A DNA stretch of 64,000 nucleotides, taken from positions 5,342,001 to 5,406,000 of the forward strand of contig OZ014413.1 of assembly GCA_963965975.1 (NCBI GenBank), in the 5' to 3' direction. This stretch comes from Xestospongia bergquistia. Its lineage: Eukaryota > Porifera > Demospongiae > Haplosclerida > Petrosiidae. Position numbers and translations under genes: made by a program. Shown here piece after piece: positions 1-11,540 of this stretch; within the stretch, counting starts at the first letter, position 1; every line of letters begins with the position of its first letter. The notes under the pieces were generated by a model. It was given only the letters and a program-made list of their open reading frames with translations, did no database searches and was not told the origin of the DNA.

Positions 1-207
1 AGGCTGTCAGGACAACGTGTTGGTCCAGTCAAACTTAATAATGCATCCCCATCTATTGTATTTCCTAAATTGCAAACAAAAAGACAAGATAAAGTTCTCC
101 TGATGAGCATGTACTTGTCTGAGTCAAATAGACTAGAGTTGGCATGCCATATAAATCGTGAAGTAAGCACTGAAATTGAACAACTTAATGAGTTGGATAA
201 GTCATAA
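1..207 (+). CDS. 3' end of an unrecognised ORF (partial)
   Basis: The frame starting at base 1 is open from the window edge to a TAA at 205-207, giving 68 residues rich in Leu, Ser and Glu. It is longer than the usual spacing between stops in this AT-rich DNA and has mixed, protein-like composition (for example KLQTKRQDKVLLMSMYLSES). I recognise no domain. It may be the last exon of a host gene or the C-terminus of a transposon protein; the rest lies outside the window. Confidence 0.4.
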   Translation, partial: RLSGQRVGPVKLNNASPSIVFPKLQTKRQDKVLLMSMYLSESNRLELACHINREVSTEIEQLNELDKS

Positions 208-301
208 CTTCAGTGAAACTTTGAAACTAATGATATAATTCATCAAAACAAAAGTATTAACGTTCAGTTATGTCATGTCGACCACCGTCGCATCCAGACT
301 G

Positions 302-310
302 TATAAATAG
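302..310 (+). promoter_or_regulatory. TATA-box-like motif
   Basis: TATAAATAG lies about 95 bases after the stop of the partial ORF and about 160 bases before the next ATG (472). It is immediately followed by a GC-rich hairpin (325-339), unusual in this AT-rich stretch. No clear long coding region follows, so promoter function is only suggested. Confidence 0.3.
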
Positions 311-324
311 GGAGTACACAGACC

Positions 325-339
325 GCGCGCATAGCGCGC
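325..339. repeat. perfect GC-rich hairpin
   Basis: GCGCGC-ATA-GCGCGC is a perfect 6-bp stem with a 3-base loop, about 15 bases downstream of the TATA-like motif. All-GC palindromes are rare in the surrounding AT-rich DNA. Confidence 0.5.
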
Positions 340-471
340 CAAAAATTTAAACCCTAATTACTGTTCATAATTTATTATTCATAGCACACTTTATTAACGA
401 CGAGACAATAACGCGATAAAATACAATTAGTCACCACTGTTAAGAATATTTGTTAGTTTCATTCGCCTAGG

Positions 472-546
472 ATGTCTTCTAAAAAGGGAGTCAACATTCG
501 TCTGGCAATCTACGTCCATGCCATAATTGATACTCATGAGAAGTAG
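472..546 (+). CDS. short ORF downstream of the TATA motif
   Basis: ATG at 472 opens a 24-codon frame (MSSKKGVNIRLAIYVHAIID...) ending in TAG at 544-546. It could be a first exon (several GT dinucleotides are available as donors) or chance. No domain is recognised. It is listed only because it is the first ATG after the TATA-like motif. Confidence 0.15.
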   Translation: MSSKKGVNIRLAIYVHAIIDTHEK

Positions 547-2029
547 CCCTTTTTGTCACTCTTGTTTCATCATTGAACGAAGCCAAGATTTTATTTCTTT
601 CACAAGATCAGGTTGTCACTGGAATGGTGCAGGTAATTATCAAAAGTGTACGAATATTTGGAAAGAACAACTTATTCGCTATAGCAAAAGGGTCCTGTGG
701 TCTTTTTGGGAGTTAATCATCAGCATTGTTTTTCCTCTTCGTTTTCCATCTTAACAGCTCTGTGTCTATGTTATCAGAAAAGCTTTTTTCGTTAGAAACA
801 GAGTTACTAGAAGAAGTAGAGTTAAGGCCAGTACAAGAGCTACTACTGCTGACCTGTGACTACCTACCATCCTTTTCTCAGGAGGAGTTACAGCAACTAG
901 TCCCAAAGAAGTCAATGTTATCTGACGCTTTGCCATATTCACAATGTTTTCGCTACACGTGCCTTATCACAACAATTATTGTATTATCATATTTATAAAA
1001 AATTAAGGTATAGTTTTGTAAGGTGTAGTTGTAAGAATTTGCTATGAATATACTTAATACAGTAATTATTACTACAGGGTGTGGCTTGAAAGATTGATTA
1101 TGAATATTATTATATAATATAAAGAGGGTGTCTGTGCACCCCAGGCACCCCCCCCCCCCAGATCCGCCAGTGATGGTAGACAGGTATACGTTTATATACA
1201 TAATAAACATTAACATTTTAATCAGAGTTTTACAACATGAAGAGGTTGATCTTCAAATCACTCTATCACTTCCATTCATAAACCATGAGCTTAGATCCTC
1301 AGTAGTCATTTTGGACAACTGACCCATTTCTTCGCTTATAATAACTGTTCTCTTTATAGGCTATATACAAGGATTAACCTTCTCATGTACAATTCTCAGT
1401 TCTTACTGACCTTCTCTCTAGAACTTGTTGGGCTTGTGAAGACCAGAAATATCAAAATATTAATAAATTAATAGACCTCTTCTTAATGGATAGATCCTAC
1501 TGTTGTTACTGCTCTTTTTAAATTACCAAAATCCTTGTTTTTGTGAAGGACCTTTTTGAAGCCCACTGTTTGGAATTCAACTTTTTTTATATTTGTGGTA
1601 TTTCATTGTGCAGCTATGGTGGATCAACTTATGCTACCTTTCTTACACATTGTAATCGTAAACACAATAAATGGAGAGACTCTTTAAGTCCATCAATAAT
1701 TGTTGATGAACATTGCCTTTTAATAGTAACTATTTTAATAATAGGTACACTCTTGTTAACTTCTGCAATGTTTTATTCTCAGTAATAAAATGACATATAA
1801 AAATAAACATAAAATTAACTCATTAAATTAAAACTTATAGTAAAGATTTAAATATATTAACTAAACAAAGAAATCAAAAAACTATGTAGTTATTGACAAA
1901 ATTGGAATCAATTGTGCACAGTTTTATAATGAATATTGTATTATTTTAGTTTTTATAATTATGCAAATCAGTTATGGACATCTATTAGGAACTGCATCAT
2001 TTGCACCATATTCCTGCACTAGTTGTCTT
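547..2029. other. mostly non-coding stretch with two weak exon candidates
   Basis: Two stretches look mildly protein-like on the plus strand. About 762-955 is a Leu/Glu-rich frame (LEEVELRPVQELLLLTCDYL). About 1613-1700 follows a possible acceptor (TTGTGCAG) and reads GGSTYATFLTHCNRKHNKWR, which resembles the tail of a zinc finger found at the N-terminus of many transposases. Neither is long enough to call a gene. A run of 12 C residues lies at 1148-1159. The rest is AT-rich with no signal I can support. Confidence 0.25.
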
Positions 2030-3566
2030 TCAGTATTCTGCAATGATTATTCTCTCATTAACATCAGATAGTTCATTACATTGTCTATACTTGTATTTAT
2101 ATATAGCAACAACATAGGCAATGACTGAGATTAAAACAACACTTGATTTAACAGCGTAATACTTCCAACGACAACCTAACCAAGAACTAGATAAGGTTAA
2201 TGTTAAACAGTAAATGCTAAAGTGCATGTACCATATTCCTATAACAATCCTTGCATAGTACGAGGACCTTGATCTAGAATAAACTCAATACTTGTAAATT
2301 GAACAAAGAAAATACTAATACCAGACAAAAATTGAGGAAGAGCCATGATATAGAAAGGTAAAGTGAGTATATGTGACTGTAGTTAATTTTTAAAGGTTAT
2401 GTTATTAGTGAAGGTCAAACAGATATCTTTATTAATTAAATCATTTCCGATATCTTTAGTCATGAAATAGCTAACAAGACTTGTGATGATTGACTCTACT
2501 AACAGTGCCACTAGTCCAATTCATATACGGTTCAACATACTAGGAATGCAGTGAGAAAAGAAAGGAACTATTATAAATTGATAGAAAGGAACAGCAAATA
2601 CAATGAAAATATAGGGAACTGCAAGAGGATATGTCAGTAGTAGATTTTCGATGAAACGGTTTGGACCATTTTTTGGCATAAAATTATAGTATTGATCAGA
2701 AATTTTGTTCTTAGTGTCTAGGAATCCATATCCAAAGGTTCCTAAAACAATACTAAGTATGTATAAAAAGCTTTTGACATCCTCTACTTGTACAGTAGTA
2801 AATGGTCCTCCATATCTCTCTTTACATAGACCAAATCTGGATGGTGGAAACTCTCCATATGTAAAGGCACTACGTCTCACTGTATGTTTGTGAGTTAAAG
2901 CATACCTTATTACTCTCCATACTAGTTTGATAGGATTGTTATGTTGAGCTGGCTCAATAATAAAGTGATGTTTGAAACAACAAAAAACAAAACTGCAATG
3001 ATGACAATAATCACACCATAACCAAAAATACAAGTAAAGGTCAAATAAATGGTATCTTTATAAACAATACCTGTTATACTTGATGTCATTAATAAGATCA
3101 ATGCTAGTAAAGAATAATTTATGTATAAAACCCAATAAACAAAACTATTTAACTCTTGAGATGATGCAAACTGAAATTGATCAGTACCAAATTGGATCAC
3201 ATTAGCTGCAAATATACCATATCCCAAAAAATATGGAAATGTTGTAACTAAACATATACTAACTACAACAATCCCGTTTAGATGCATAAATTGTATAGTT
3301 ATAACCATGGCAATTAAGAATCCAACAAACATTAATATTATTCCAACCAGTATGACTTTATATCTCATCCATTTCTCACCTAACAAACCAAGAAGTGGAT
3401 AAGAGAGATAGTGAAGTCCAATAGTAGCAAAGATGGCATACAAATAGTTATCAATGAAATTTGCGGAAAGACCTCCTGATATTGTTGTAGTAGATATTAG
3501 CAACATGCTTGTTGCTAGTACCACAAGAGCTCCTTTAGAATGAACGCACACACTTTTGTAGTTCAT
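2030..3566 (-). pseudogene. SLC15/POT-family peptide transporter pseudogene (SLC15A4-like), copy 1
   Basis: Read right to left, the frame from 3566 starts MNYKSVCVHSKG and encodes a series of hydrophobic membrane segments typical of proton-coupled oligopeptide transporters. The cytosolic loop contains KERYGGPFTTVQVEDVKSF, strongly like SLC15A4-type peptide/histidine transporters. The family moves di- and tripeptides with protons across membranes. It is broken by: a frameshift in an A/T homopolymer near 2970 (six As here, seven in the copy at 49345-50064); an in-frame TGA at 2521-2523 where a Gly is expected; an in-frame TAA at 2383-2385; and another frameshift near 2240. The C-terminal part still reads as transporter to a stop near 2030. 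There are no introns, so it may be a processed copy or an intronless paralogue. Confidence 0.75.
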
Positions 3567-3599
3567 CTCTGTTTATCTTATAGTTTAATGTGATGCACT

Positions 3600-5031
3600 A
3601 CTCATTCAACTTGCAGCTTTAAAGTTTTTACTAAGACAAGGCCTTGCATTACGAGGTCATCAAGAGGTAGAAGGAAATCTACATCAACTTTTATTAGTGT
3701 GGTCTAAAGATAACGTCTCTCTCCAACAATGGTTAAGGAATAATAAATATATGTCTCCAGTAGTAATTAATGAGTTGATCACATTAATGGGCAATACCCT
3801 CTTACGAAATATTTTGGAAAGGCTCAATCTCAACAGTCCAAGTTGGTATTCAATAATCGCTGATGATGTTATTAATCGTAGCAGGTAAATGTGTCTATTA
3901 GGTGGGTGAATGATGACTACAATGTTTTTGAAGATCCATTTGGTCTTTTCTGTTTGCCCAATACAAAAGCTGACACTATAACATAAGCTATCAAGGACAT
4001 CCTCACTTGTTTTGTCTTACCAATTAGTATGTGTAGGGGACATGATGGAGCAGCAAATATGCAAGGAGAGCGAACAGATGTTGCCACACAAATAAAGAAT
4101 GAGAACCCAGCAGCTATTCCAGTGCACTGCTTTGCCCACTCACTGAATTAGTAGATGTTGGTCGCAAGATCCCACTTTTAAGGGATGTACTTGATAGTGT
4201 TGGAAAAATATCAAAGCTTACCAATTTATCACCCAAACGGTATCATCTTTTCAACCAACACTTAGTCCAACCTGAACTTGGCAGTGGAGTTAGCATTAAG
4301 CCATTGTGCCCTACTAGATGGACTGCCAGAACCAGTGCCATAGAAGCAGTCTTGAAAGACTATTCAATCCTTCTTGATGTCTTAGAAGAAATTCATGCTA
4401 CCACACGAGATAAGTATGGATTGAGAGCCAACGGACTGCTGTTATCTCCCGAGAAGTTTGATACATTTTTTGGTTTTAAACTTGCATATCTTCTTTGGAG
4501 CATCTGAAGAAGTATCCAAAAGATCAAAATCAGGAGGCAGTTTCATCTGTGAAACTAGCTTCCTCCTTTTATAAAATACAAAGAACCAATAATGCCTTTT
4601 CTTTGTTTTATGATGGTGTTGTCAAGTCAGCCAAAGATCTTAAAATTGGTGAACCAAAGTTGCCCAGACTGAGGAGACCTCCAAAAAGACTTGATGATAG
4701 AAGTTGTCCTCACGAGTTCACTTCACCTTTAATTTTTTATCGAAAATTGTATTTTGAAGCATGTGATCTCATGATTCAAGAATTGCAAGACAGATTTGAC
4801 GAACAACAAGTTTTACCTATAGTACTAGCTGTAGAGTCATTAGTCATCAAAGCTGCAAATGGTGAGGACTTTCGTAGTAGCTTAGAGAGGGTTAAAAGCT
4901 CCTGCTTTCAGGATGACCTTAATTTTGATATATTGAATAGGCAGTTACCTATACTTGTAGATATCATAAAGGAAGGCTGTCCTACTGTGCGTGAAATCAC
5001 TTCTATGCATATGGTAAAACAGTTTTTTTGA
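3600..5031 (+). pseudogene. hAT-superfamily transposase relic (DUF4371/ZMYM1-like)
   Basis: The fragments read in order as one DUF4371-type protein: FLLRQGLALRGHQE near 3625, YMSPVVINELITLMGNT near 3750, WYSIIADD near 3845, NVSIRWVNDDY near 3889, HDGAANMQGERTDVATQI near 4040, AIPVHCFAHSLN near 4110, PTRWTARTSA near 4310, then a 178-codon C-terminal piece to 5031. These are the conserved blocks of hAT-like RNase-H-fold transposases, also domesticated as ZMYM1-type host proteins. In-frame stops (TAA near 4000, TAG near 4149) and frameshifts (near 3885 and 4490) show it is dead. I could not identify terminal inverted repeats. It starts right after the region shared by the two transporter copies ends (3594), suggesting an old insertion or rearrangement boundary. 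Confidence 0.75.
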
Positions 5032-5181
5032 GTTACAAGTAATATTACAATGGTTGCCGAGGAATTCATCTCAGTTAATCCTGACTGTGTGTCATATTTT
5101 GGTAAATTTAATAAATAATTTTGTTTGACCAGCATGTTTATTATAATAATAAAGTTGATTTTGATCATACATATACTGTTG

Positions 5182-5195
5182 CCCCCCCCCCCCCC
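5182..5195. repeat. poly-C tract (14 bases)
   Basis: A run of 14 C residues, the second such tract (the other is C12 at 1148-1159) in very AT-rich sequence. It lies about 20 bases left of the TIR-bearing repeat. Confidence 0.8.
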
Positions 5196-5215
5196 ACTTT
5201 TTCTTTGCTTCCAAC

Positions 5216-6319
5216 ACCTACACTGCAAAAATTTAGGTGGGCTAACATCACCACAAAGGTGGAATACTCACACCAATTTCATTTTCCATTATGGTGGTAA
5301 TGATTTTCCATTATGGTGGTAATGATTGTGCTAACAAATGCACTACATAAGTGATAGATAGTCACTATTAGGTGGTAATTACCAATGGAGGCGTGATATG
5401 ACTGCAGTTTACCTTTTTGTGTGTTCATTTTCTAACCACTGATAAACTGTGAGGATTGGCAAGCTAAGTGTTAACATAATTATAGATAGGATAATACATA
5501 ATTTAGACTTTCAGCTCTCACAGTAGTGTTGATGAGGTTTGATTTCTAAAGCTTGAAAGTTGTAGGTAAATGAAGAATTCTGTTTGAGAGGATAATAATC
5601 AGTAGTAACAATCAAAGAAGTTGAACGTTATATTACTTTCACAGCTAGTTCACGAGTGCCATTACCATTGATAAATATCACTATTGTTTGTTTATATCTA
5701 TTTGGTCATCATGTCAGAAAAGTGTAAGGCAATATTACAATTTTGAATAATTTTTATCAATGACATATCATAATGATTGTCAAATTAATTTTAATATATG
5801 AATGTATGCAATATTCATACTGTAAATATAAAATAACTTGAAGAACTAAATATGAGTTTCTTAATAATATGTTTCATTGTAATATACTTTATTCCCTGTT
5901 TCTTTAAAATATGTAACACCACAATGATGATATGGTTCTTTCCTCATATCAATGAGTGGGATATTAAGAATCCTGATACAAAGGAAAATACAAAATCATG
6001 ATACAAATAAAGGTTTAGGCAATTATGAATAACAATAATAATGGATCATAAGGTTATGTTGTATAGAAGTTATTTCTTTAATATTCAATTATAATAATTA
6101 TTGAGCACAATAATTAGAGCATCTTACCTTGCAACAAGAAACTGAATTAATTTTTTATGACAAACATAGATACATGTAGCTTCATTTTCATACAATATAT
6201 ACTCTTTATTAAAAGAAAGTATACTATTTAATGCACCTACTGCGCTCTTGTAATATGCCTCATTCTGACAGTAATAACAAAATATTATATAATTAATTGA
6301 CAAAATAAATGAATAAACT
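5216..6319 (+). mobile_element. truncated copy of a TIR-bearing non-autonomous DNA transposon
   Basis: This closely matches 53497-54581 with scattered substitutions and small indels. The left end begins ACCTACACTGCAAAAA, the terminal inverted repeat of the complete copy. The right 340 bases of the complete copy, including the second TIR, are missing. Homology stops at 6319, three bases inside a predicted splice donor of the PGAM-like exon. It has no coding capacity. A small internal tandem of a 24-base motif (CATTATGGTGGTAATGAT) sits near 5290-5326. Confidence 0.8.
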
Positions 6320-6322
6320 TAC

Positions 6323-6628
6323 AGTAACCTGTTGAAAGTCAGTTGGGATGTATGGTGGGCAGCTTTTAAAGCCAACTTCTTGAAATAAGTCATTGTAAGT
6401 TAGGACTGGGTCATGTTCCCTCATGTTTGTCATTAAAATTTTGGTTGTCTGTTTTGCTCTAGTCAAGTCTGAAGAGTGAATAAATACTGGTCTCCTTAAC
6501 TGTTGTGTCAGTATCTGTCCAGTTTTCTGTGCTTGTGTCTGTCCTAATTCTGTTAATAATTGTGTTTTATTGTCAGACGTCTTTATGTACTCTCCATGCC
6601 TTATGAAGTACATGTGTCTTGTAAACAT
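6323..6628 (-). CDS. PGAM5-like phosphatase exon (histidine phosphatase superfamily, partial)
   Basis: The minus-strand frame from ATG at 6628 reads MFTRHMYFIRHGEY, containing the RHG catalytic motif of the phosphoglycerate-mutase/histidine phosphatase fold. It continues through LTELGQTQAQKTGQ and IHSSDLTRAKQTTKI, the order and spacing seen in PGAM5, a mitochondrial Ser/Thr/His protein phosphatase. About 102 codons are present, roughly the first half of the catalytic domain; the second catalytic His region is not found. The exon ends at a good donor (ACT|GTAAGT, GT at 6321-6322). No downstream exon is seen: the next sequence is the TIR repeat, then a plus-strand transposase relic. It is probably an isolated exon or gene fragment. 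Confidence 0.65.
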
Positions 6629-6639
6629 AACACTTGAAT

Positions 6640-7400
6640 AACATCCATCACAGGTCTGAGGATTTCATTAATACCATACTTTGTTATGTAGATTGTCTGA
6701 ACCACACACAGTAGTTGAATTGTCTTGAGAGCTGAGTGTAGATCTGATCTGATGTTATCCAAGGTGAAGTAGAGTAATCCTACAAAATAATTTTACTTTG
6801 TCAAGTACACGATTTTGTTAAAAAAAACGCACAAACCTAATTTATGGGTCTTAGTATTAGATCCAAGAGGGTTACAGACGTCCATGTCATCATAATAGAG
6901 ATGAATCTGTAAGGTCAATGGATCAGTTGAAAAGAGTGGATGTGTGAACCATCACAGTAATCACCAAGCATGCCATCTGATAAGTTATGAGGGTTGTAGA
7001 TCTACAAAAGAATTGATATTAATTATATCACATGTGAAGCGTAAAGTAATACCTGTTCCATAACACAACTATTTCTTAAGACCTTTTCAAGTGAGGATCT
7101 TAAAGGTATGTCATAGCATATGTGGTTTATTCTGCTAAAACCTGATGATTTTGGATCCAAACACCATCCCGTACCTGTTATTCTGGTTCCTATAGTAATA
7201 TAAATATTATTAATAAAAAGTAGTGAATAAAAAGTATAAATTTCTGCTCACAATGAGGCTGAATGTGTCTCTGAAATATTTCATTTGTAAATACTCTAAC
7301 TGGATACAACTGAACGGATTAAGTAAGTATTCATCAAAAATGTCAGTAAGGCTTGGAATTGACTCGGATCTATTTGAAAGTTCTGAAGAGCGCATTCTGT
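6640..7400 (-). pseudogene. uncharacterised DDE-type transposase relic, copy A
   Basis: Four minus-strand exon pieces are visible. 7254-7395 encodes SLTDIFDEYLLNPFSCIQLE. 7054-7191 (acceptor ACTATAG, donor CAG|GTATTA) reads to DIPLRSSLEKVLRNSCVMEQ. About 6840-7013 reads YNPHNLSDGMLGDYCDGS, then after a frameshift YYDDMDVCNPLGS and KTHKLG. About 6640-6786 reads LYFTLDNIRSDLRSTLKTIQ and KYGINEILRPVMD. The same blocks in the same order occur in copy B (for example FDDVEVVNPLGSYVKKHKLG), so the family assignment is internal to the window. A one-base frameshift near 6930 shows decay. The relic runs directly into the PGAM-like exon. Confidence 0.6.
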
Positions 7401-7978
7401 TTGCCGTCTCATGTCCAGTACAGTTCTTTCAACAAGTTGTTGGACATCTCCGAGTATCTCATTGACAGAAGTAAGAGTCAGTTTATGAACCTCAGCTGTT
7501 TTTAAGATGAATAATGCTGCTGATCACTTTAACTCTTTTCTAGAGACAGAGAATGAAAACTCACTCTGACTTTCAGTTGTAGAATCAGTGCCATTTTCAA
7601 GAGACCATGAACTACAAAAAACAGTGTGTCAAAATAACAACACAAGTTCAAAGTAAACAAACTAAATGAATTAAGTTTGACTAAGTAAAATTTATTTTAA
7701 CTACTGAGGTTAAAAACAACTATTATGGTTGAAACAACCAGTAACGATTAATACAAGCAAGAGTTTTAGTTTGTTTCAACCAAGAGGTACAATCAAAACA
7801 ACATGAAATACCATAAGGTTATATCTACAGTTATAATTATGTGTGAAGTAACAATTTATCTTTAATTGGAACTGAACTATCATTGATATAAACCTAAACT
7901 TTGGTTTACAGTAACAATTTGTATTAATAATTATTATAGTAAAATTAATAGAGGTTAAAAATTAGTAAGTATAACACA
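7401..7978. other. no gene recognised
   Basis: AT-rich spacer between transposase relics A and B. Short TTGAAACAAC/GTTTCAACC inverted motifs occur near 7728-7780, but I see no coding frame or complete element. Confidence 0.4.
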
Positions 7979-10336
7979 TTAGTAGTAGTATGATAAAAGT
8001 GCATATAATTCTTTGTCAGATAAAGCAAAATTGGATTTAACAGTAACAGGTCGGTGATCCTGAATGCTCCACAAATTTACAACAACAAACTTTCCAATTG
8101 ATTTGACTGTAAAGGCATTAAAATGAGAATTAAAAATCTCACCAACATATTTTTGAACATACAAAAGAACAACTGCATCAAAACATAAAATATCCACTAT
8201 AAGACCAAACCTGGGGGTTTCAATGTCATACTCAAGCTTTACAAATGTTCCTTTACGTAACATTGAACTTTGAACCACTCAACATGCTTAATTTCTGACT
8301 CCATATCAGTGCTAGGTATAAGTCGTACAAATTCTGTTTGGACACACTCATCTTCACTGAGTAGTGCTTTGAACTTGAACATTGGACTTGATGTAATCGA
8401 AGGTTCAAGTACATGTGGATCTTTCTGTAATTGGTAACACATCCAGAACAGCTGTTTTTAGCTACAGTTTTACAAATATTTTTAAAATTGCTTTGACGTG
8501 ATACTCTTTTCACAAAGCTCAGTTTAGACTCCTGCCTCATTGTCCAGGATTGAATTAAGGGTCCCAATCTCAGTATTTGTGAAGAATAATGCACCATGTA
8601 ATGGTGCTTAGGAAGCATTCTTGCATGTGGATACACTGTATTAAAACTTTGTAGTTTTTCTTCAATTAATATGCACAAGTACGCAACAGTATCTGGTGTG
8701 CACACAGGGGAATTTGCTATTTTAAATATTTTCAAAAGGAGGAGGAAATGATTCCTGGGAGGGTCATCAAATGGAATTTTATCAGCAATTATAAGTGGAA
8801 GCTGTTGACTAAGTGCCATCATCTGAGAGGCAGATTGCCTACTTTTAAAGTCAGCCTTATGATAAGAGAAGGATCAAAAGGACGAGGCTTGTTATCTTCA
8901 AAACCATATCTTTCCATTCTCCCATTCAGTTCATCAATAGTAAAATACTTCTTATCAACACAATAACACAACAGAAGCTTCATTTCATATGACAAAATTT
9001 CTTCATAAAAGTCGTGCATTATATCATGTGGAAGTCCATTTATAACAGAGTACCCAGGAACTTCCTCCAATGCAGACCTATAATTAATTCTATATGTAGT
9101 GGAATAGTGTGCTTGCAAGGGACCACAAAGAAGATTGCACTGCTCAAAAGTAACTATTTGATGTTCGTAATGAACAAGATGATTCTGAAAAGCATTGCTT
9201 TAGTTGCTCCGAGGTAACCATGCATGTGCGACGCAAACACAGTGAAAATGACATGCTACCTTTGAATCCTCCAACCACATGTGCAGCTAGGGTATCTGCT
9301 AAAAATGTGAGGAGAGCTCCACGGAATGTGTGACTTTCACCACCAATAGATACGCTTATTCCATCACAATATAACTTCTTAAGGTCTTCCACAAAAGGTG
9401 ACAGAAAGGCATTAATACCATAATTCTGAATATCTAATGGTTCGTCCCACTGCCATGAGATGAATGTTTTTTAAAAGTTGACCAAAATTGGGGCCTAATA
9501 TTGCTAAGGAAGAAAAACAAACATCCAAGCTTATGTTTTTTAACATAAGATCCCAATGGATTCACTACCTCTACATCATCAAAGTACCCAACTATCTGTA
9601 GTGCATGTGGGTCAGAGCTAAACAAAGGGTGTGATTTATACAATGCTCCATCACAGAAGTCTGCCAAAAAATCTTTTGATGGGTGTGGATTTAGCACCTT
9701 GGCTTGGTAGTCGTCCAACTCCATAAGCTTTTCAAGTATGGAATGCAGTGGTATATAGTAAAATTTATCAATTTACCTGACCTTTTATGTACATTAGCAA
9801 TAAATCGATCAACGTAATATGGCTCCCCAGATGAAACTTCTTGGGCATCCTATGAAAACAAAGTTAATCTCCATACCATCAAGATGAGGGGCTAATTATT
9901 ATACTGAAATATAATTAACTATAGCCATGTTCCATCCATTCTCCTGACAGGTGACCGGTCACCAAGTAATATTTAATTGTGCACACTACTGAACTGTAAT
10001 CAAGATATACTTTTATTTGTGTTAAAATGTAATGACATTGCCATTGAGTGCATTTACAGCTTGGTTTCAAAGTAATCTACATCTCGAAACTATCTTGGAT
10101 ATTGTTACTTGTGACACCTGATGACCTTCCCTTAGCTGCAACAGCATCTTAGCTGCTGTCATTGTCTGATTGATGTGAGTGGAGCTTCTAGTCTGTCTGG
10201 AAATACTCACTGGTAACTGAGTAGGACCACAATCTTGAGTTAGGGAATCAATATCTTGGTGGGTATCTTGTTCTTGCCACTCCATGCTGTCCATTGGCCC
10301 ACTACCAACACTGTGACCAGAAAAATTCGATATCAC
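7979..10336 (-). pseudogene. uncharacterised DDE-type transposase relic, copy B
   Basis: The longest member of the family in the window. In translation order: an N-terminal exon (10067-10330) ending AKMLLQLREGHQVSQVTISK; a short exon near 9780-9850; 9434-9738 with NPHPSKDFLADFCDG and FDDVEVVNPLGSYVKKHKLG; 9144-9392 with GESHTFRGALLTFLADTLAA and GGFKGSMSFS; 8819-9118 with PGYSVINGLPHDIMHDFYEE; 8253-8822 with MRQESKLSFVKRVSRQSNFK; and a C-terminal piece 7979-8278. The 'xxxMHDxxEx' block and the later 'E/K-K-x-S-F-x-K-R' block are typical of uncharacterised animal transposases related in layout to CACTA/KDZ types; that label is from memory and unverified. Frame changes between blocks without clear introns show decay. 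Confidence 0.65.
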
Positions 10337-10619
10337 TACTACAATGATATATCTGAAAAATATCTAAATACTATCATATTTTTTCACACATGTCTGAAAA
10401 GAATTGGAATAAATTGCACTTTATAATCTTCCTGAAATGTATAATGTCTGAATATTGTTGCAAAAAGTCTGAATTATGTCTGAAGTAAATAAAAAATATC
10501 TGAAAAAAGATCTGATTTTAGTAGGCATATCTTAAAGCCATGCACATCATCAACTGAAAATTTTGTCACCTTTCTGGTAAGTTTTGTAACTACACATATT
10601 CTCATTTTAATGTTTAGAA

Positions 10620-11001
10620 ATGGCTGAAAAGGTAAGAAAGCAGTGTTGTATTACATACTTTTAACATCAAATAGGTTGATGTTCAACTCAAACAGAGACA
10701 ATTAAAGTATCAAAAGAAGTGCAAACTAAAGAAGAAAGAGCTTCTACTCCAGAAGATGTACTTGAGGATAGAAGATACAAAGAATATGTTATTGATGAGG
10801 ACTACTGTAGTTCTGTTTACCCATCTCAGCCATGCGAGTGCAAGAGAGGGACATCTTACACCCCTCCAGGTTGGAAGAAGGTTTTCAAAAGGAAACGGGA
10901 TACAATTTGTCCCAGTTTTGATTCAAAGAAAAAGTTATTTAAAAAAGACAGTGATTAATGAAACTAATAGAATACTTATCACTTTGTCAATGTATGTATA
11001 A
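10620..11001 (+). CDS. two-exon gene fragment, function unknown
   Basis: A possible first exon ATG GCT GAA AAG (10620-10631) is followed by a strong donor (GTAAGA) and an acceptor (AAATAG) at 10674. Joining at this acceptor gives a Lys-rich frame open to TAA at 11001. A different frame of exon 2 (10680-10958) looks more like real protein: STQTETIKVSKEVQTKEE, then YCSSVYPSQPCECKRG and SYTPPGWKKVFKRKR. That type of acidic/Cys 'VQT' linker is common after THAP or similar DNA-binding domains in transposon proteins. I cannot decide which frame is used, and name no function. Confidence 0.35.
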
Positions 11002-11540
11002 TGTCCAAACTATAAAATTAATCATTTTGAGTTATTCCAAATTGATTAGAATTAAGGATCCACAGTTTATTGGAATTGATTATATCCAAAGCTGTTACAA
11101 ATGGACCAATCAGGTCTGAGACCAGAACAATTGGGTAAATATCAATTGATGCATCTGTGTCAACAGTATACAAACAAGAAATCTGATCATATTCTGCATT
11201 ACCATACCACTTGATGTAAGCAAACTTTGTGTAAATTCACAAAAAGTGTGTGAGAAGAGAACTTTAATGTTACCAAAATGTAACCCAGAAGATGAGTGGA
11301 TGGCAACTATGGACGAACATGTTAATGATGTTGAAGTTGATTTAGATGTAAATTTTATTACTTTTCCTCTTGAAACTTCATGGTTAACACTTTTAAATAT
11401 ACGTATTTCTTTTCATGGTCCCAGACACATCAGTATCTCTTTTCACATAATGGGGATCCCATTGAAGGAGTCCATTCTTCCATAGATGGAAAATATCTGA
11501 GTTCATGTCTTTTTCTTGCCTTTTCTCTCTTTCCAAAATA
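11002..11540. other. no confident gene; one exon candidate
   Basis: A plus-strand frame at 11246-11485 includes KCNPEDEWMATMDEHVNDVE before turning low-complexity. It could be an exon of the unknown gene to the left. Otherwise AT-rich. Confidence 0.25.

Noticed and set aside
7223..7465. Plus-strand ORF opposite relic A
   Set aside because: Antisense to the exon with SLTDIFDEYLLNPF and without protein-like features.
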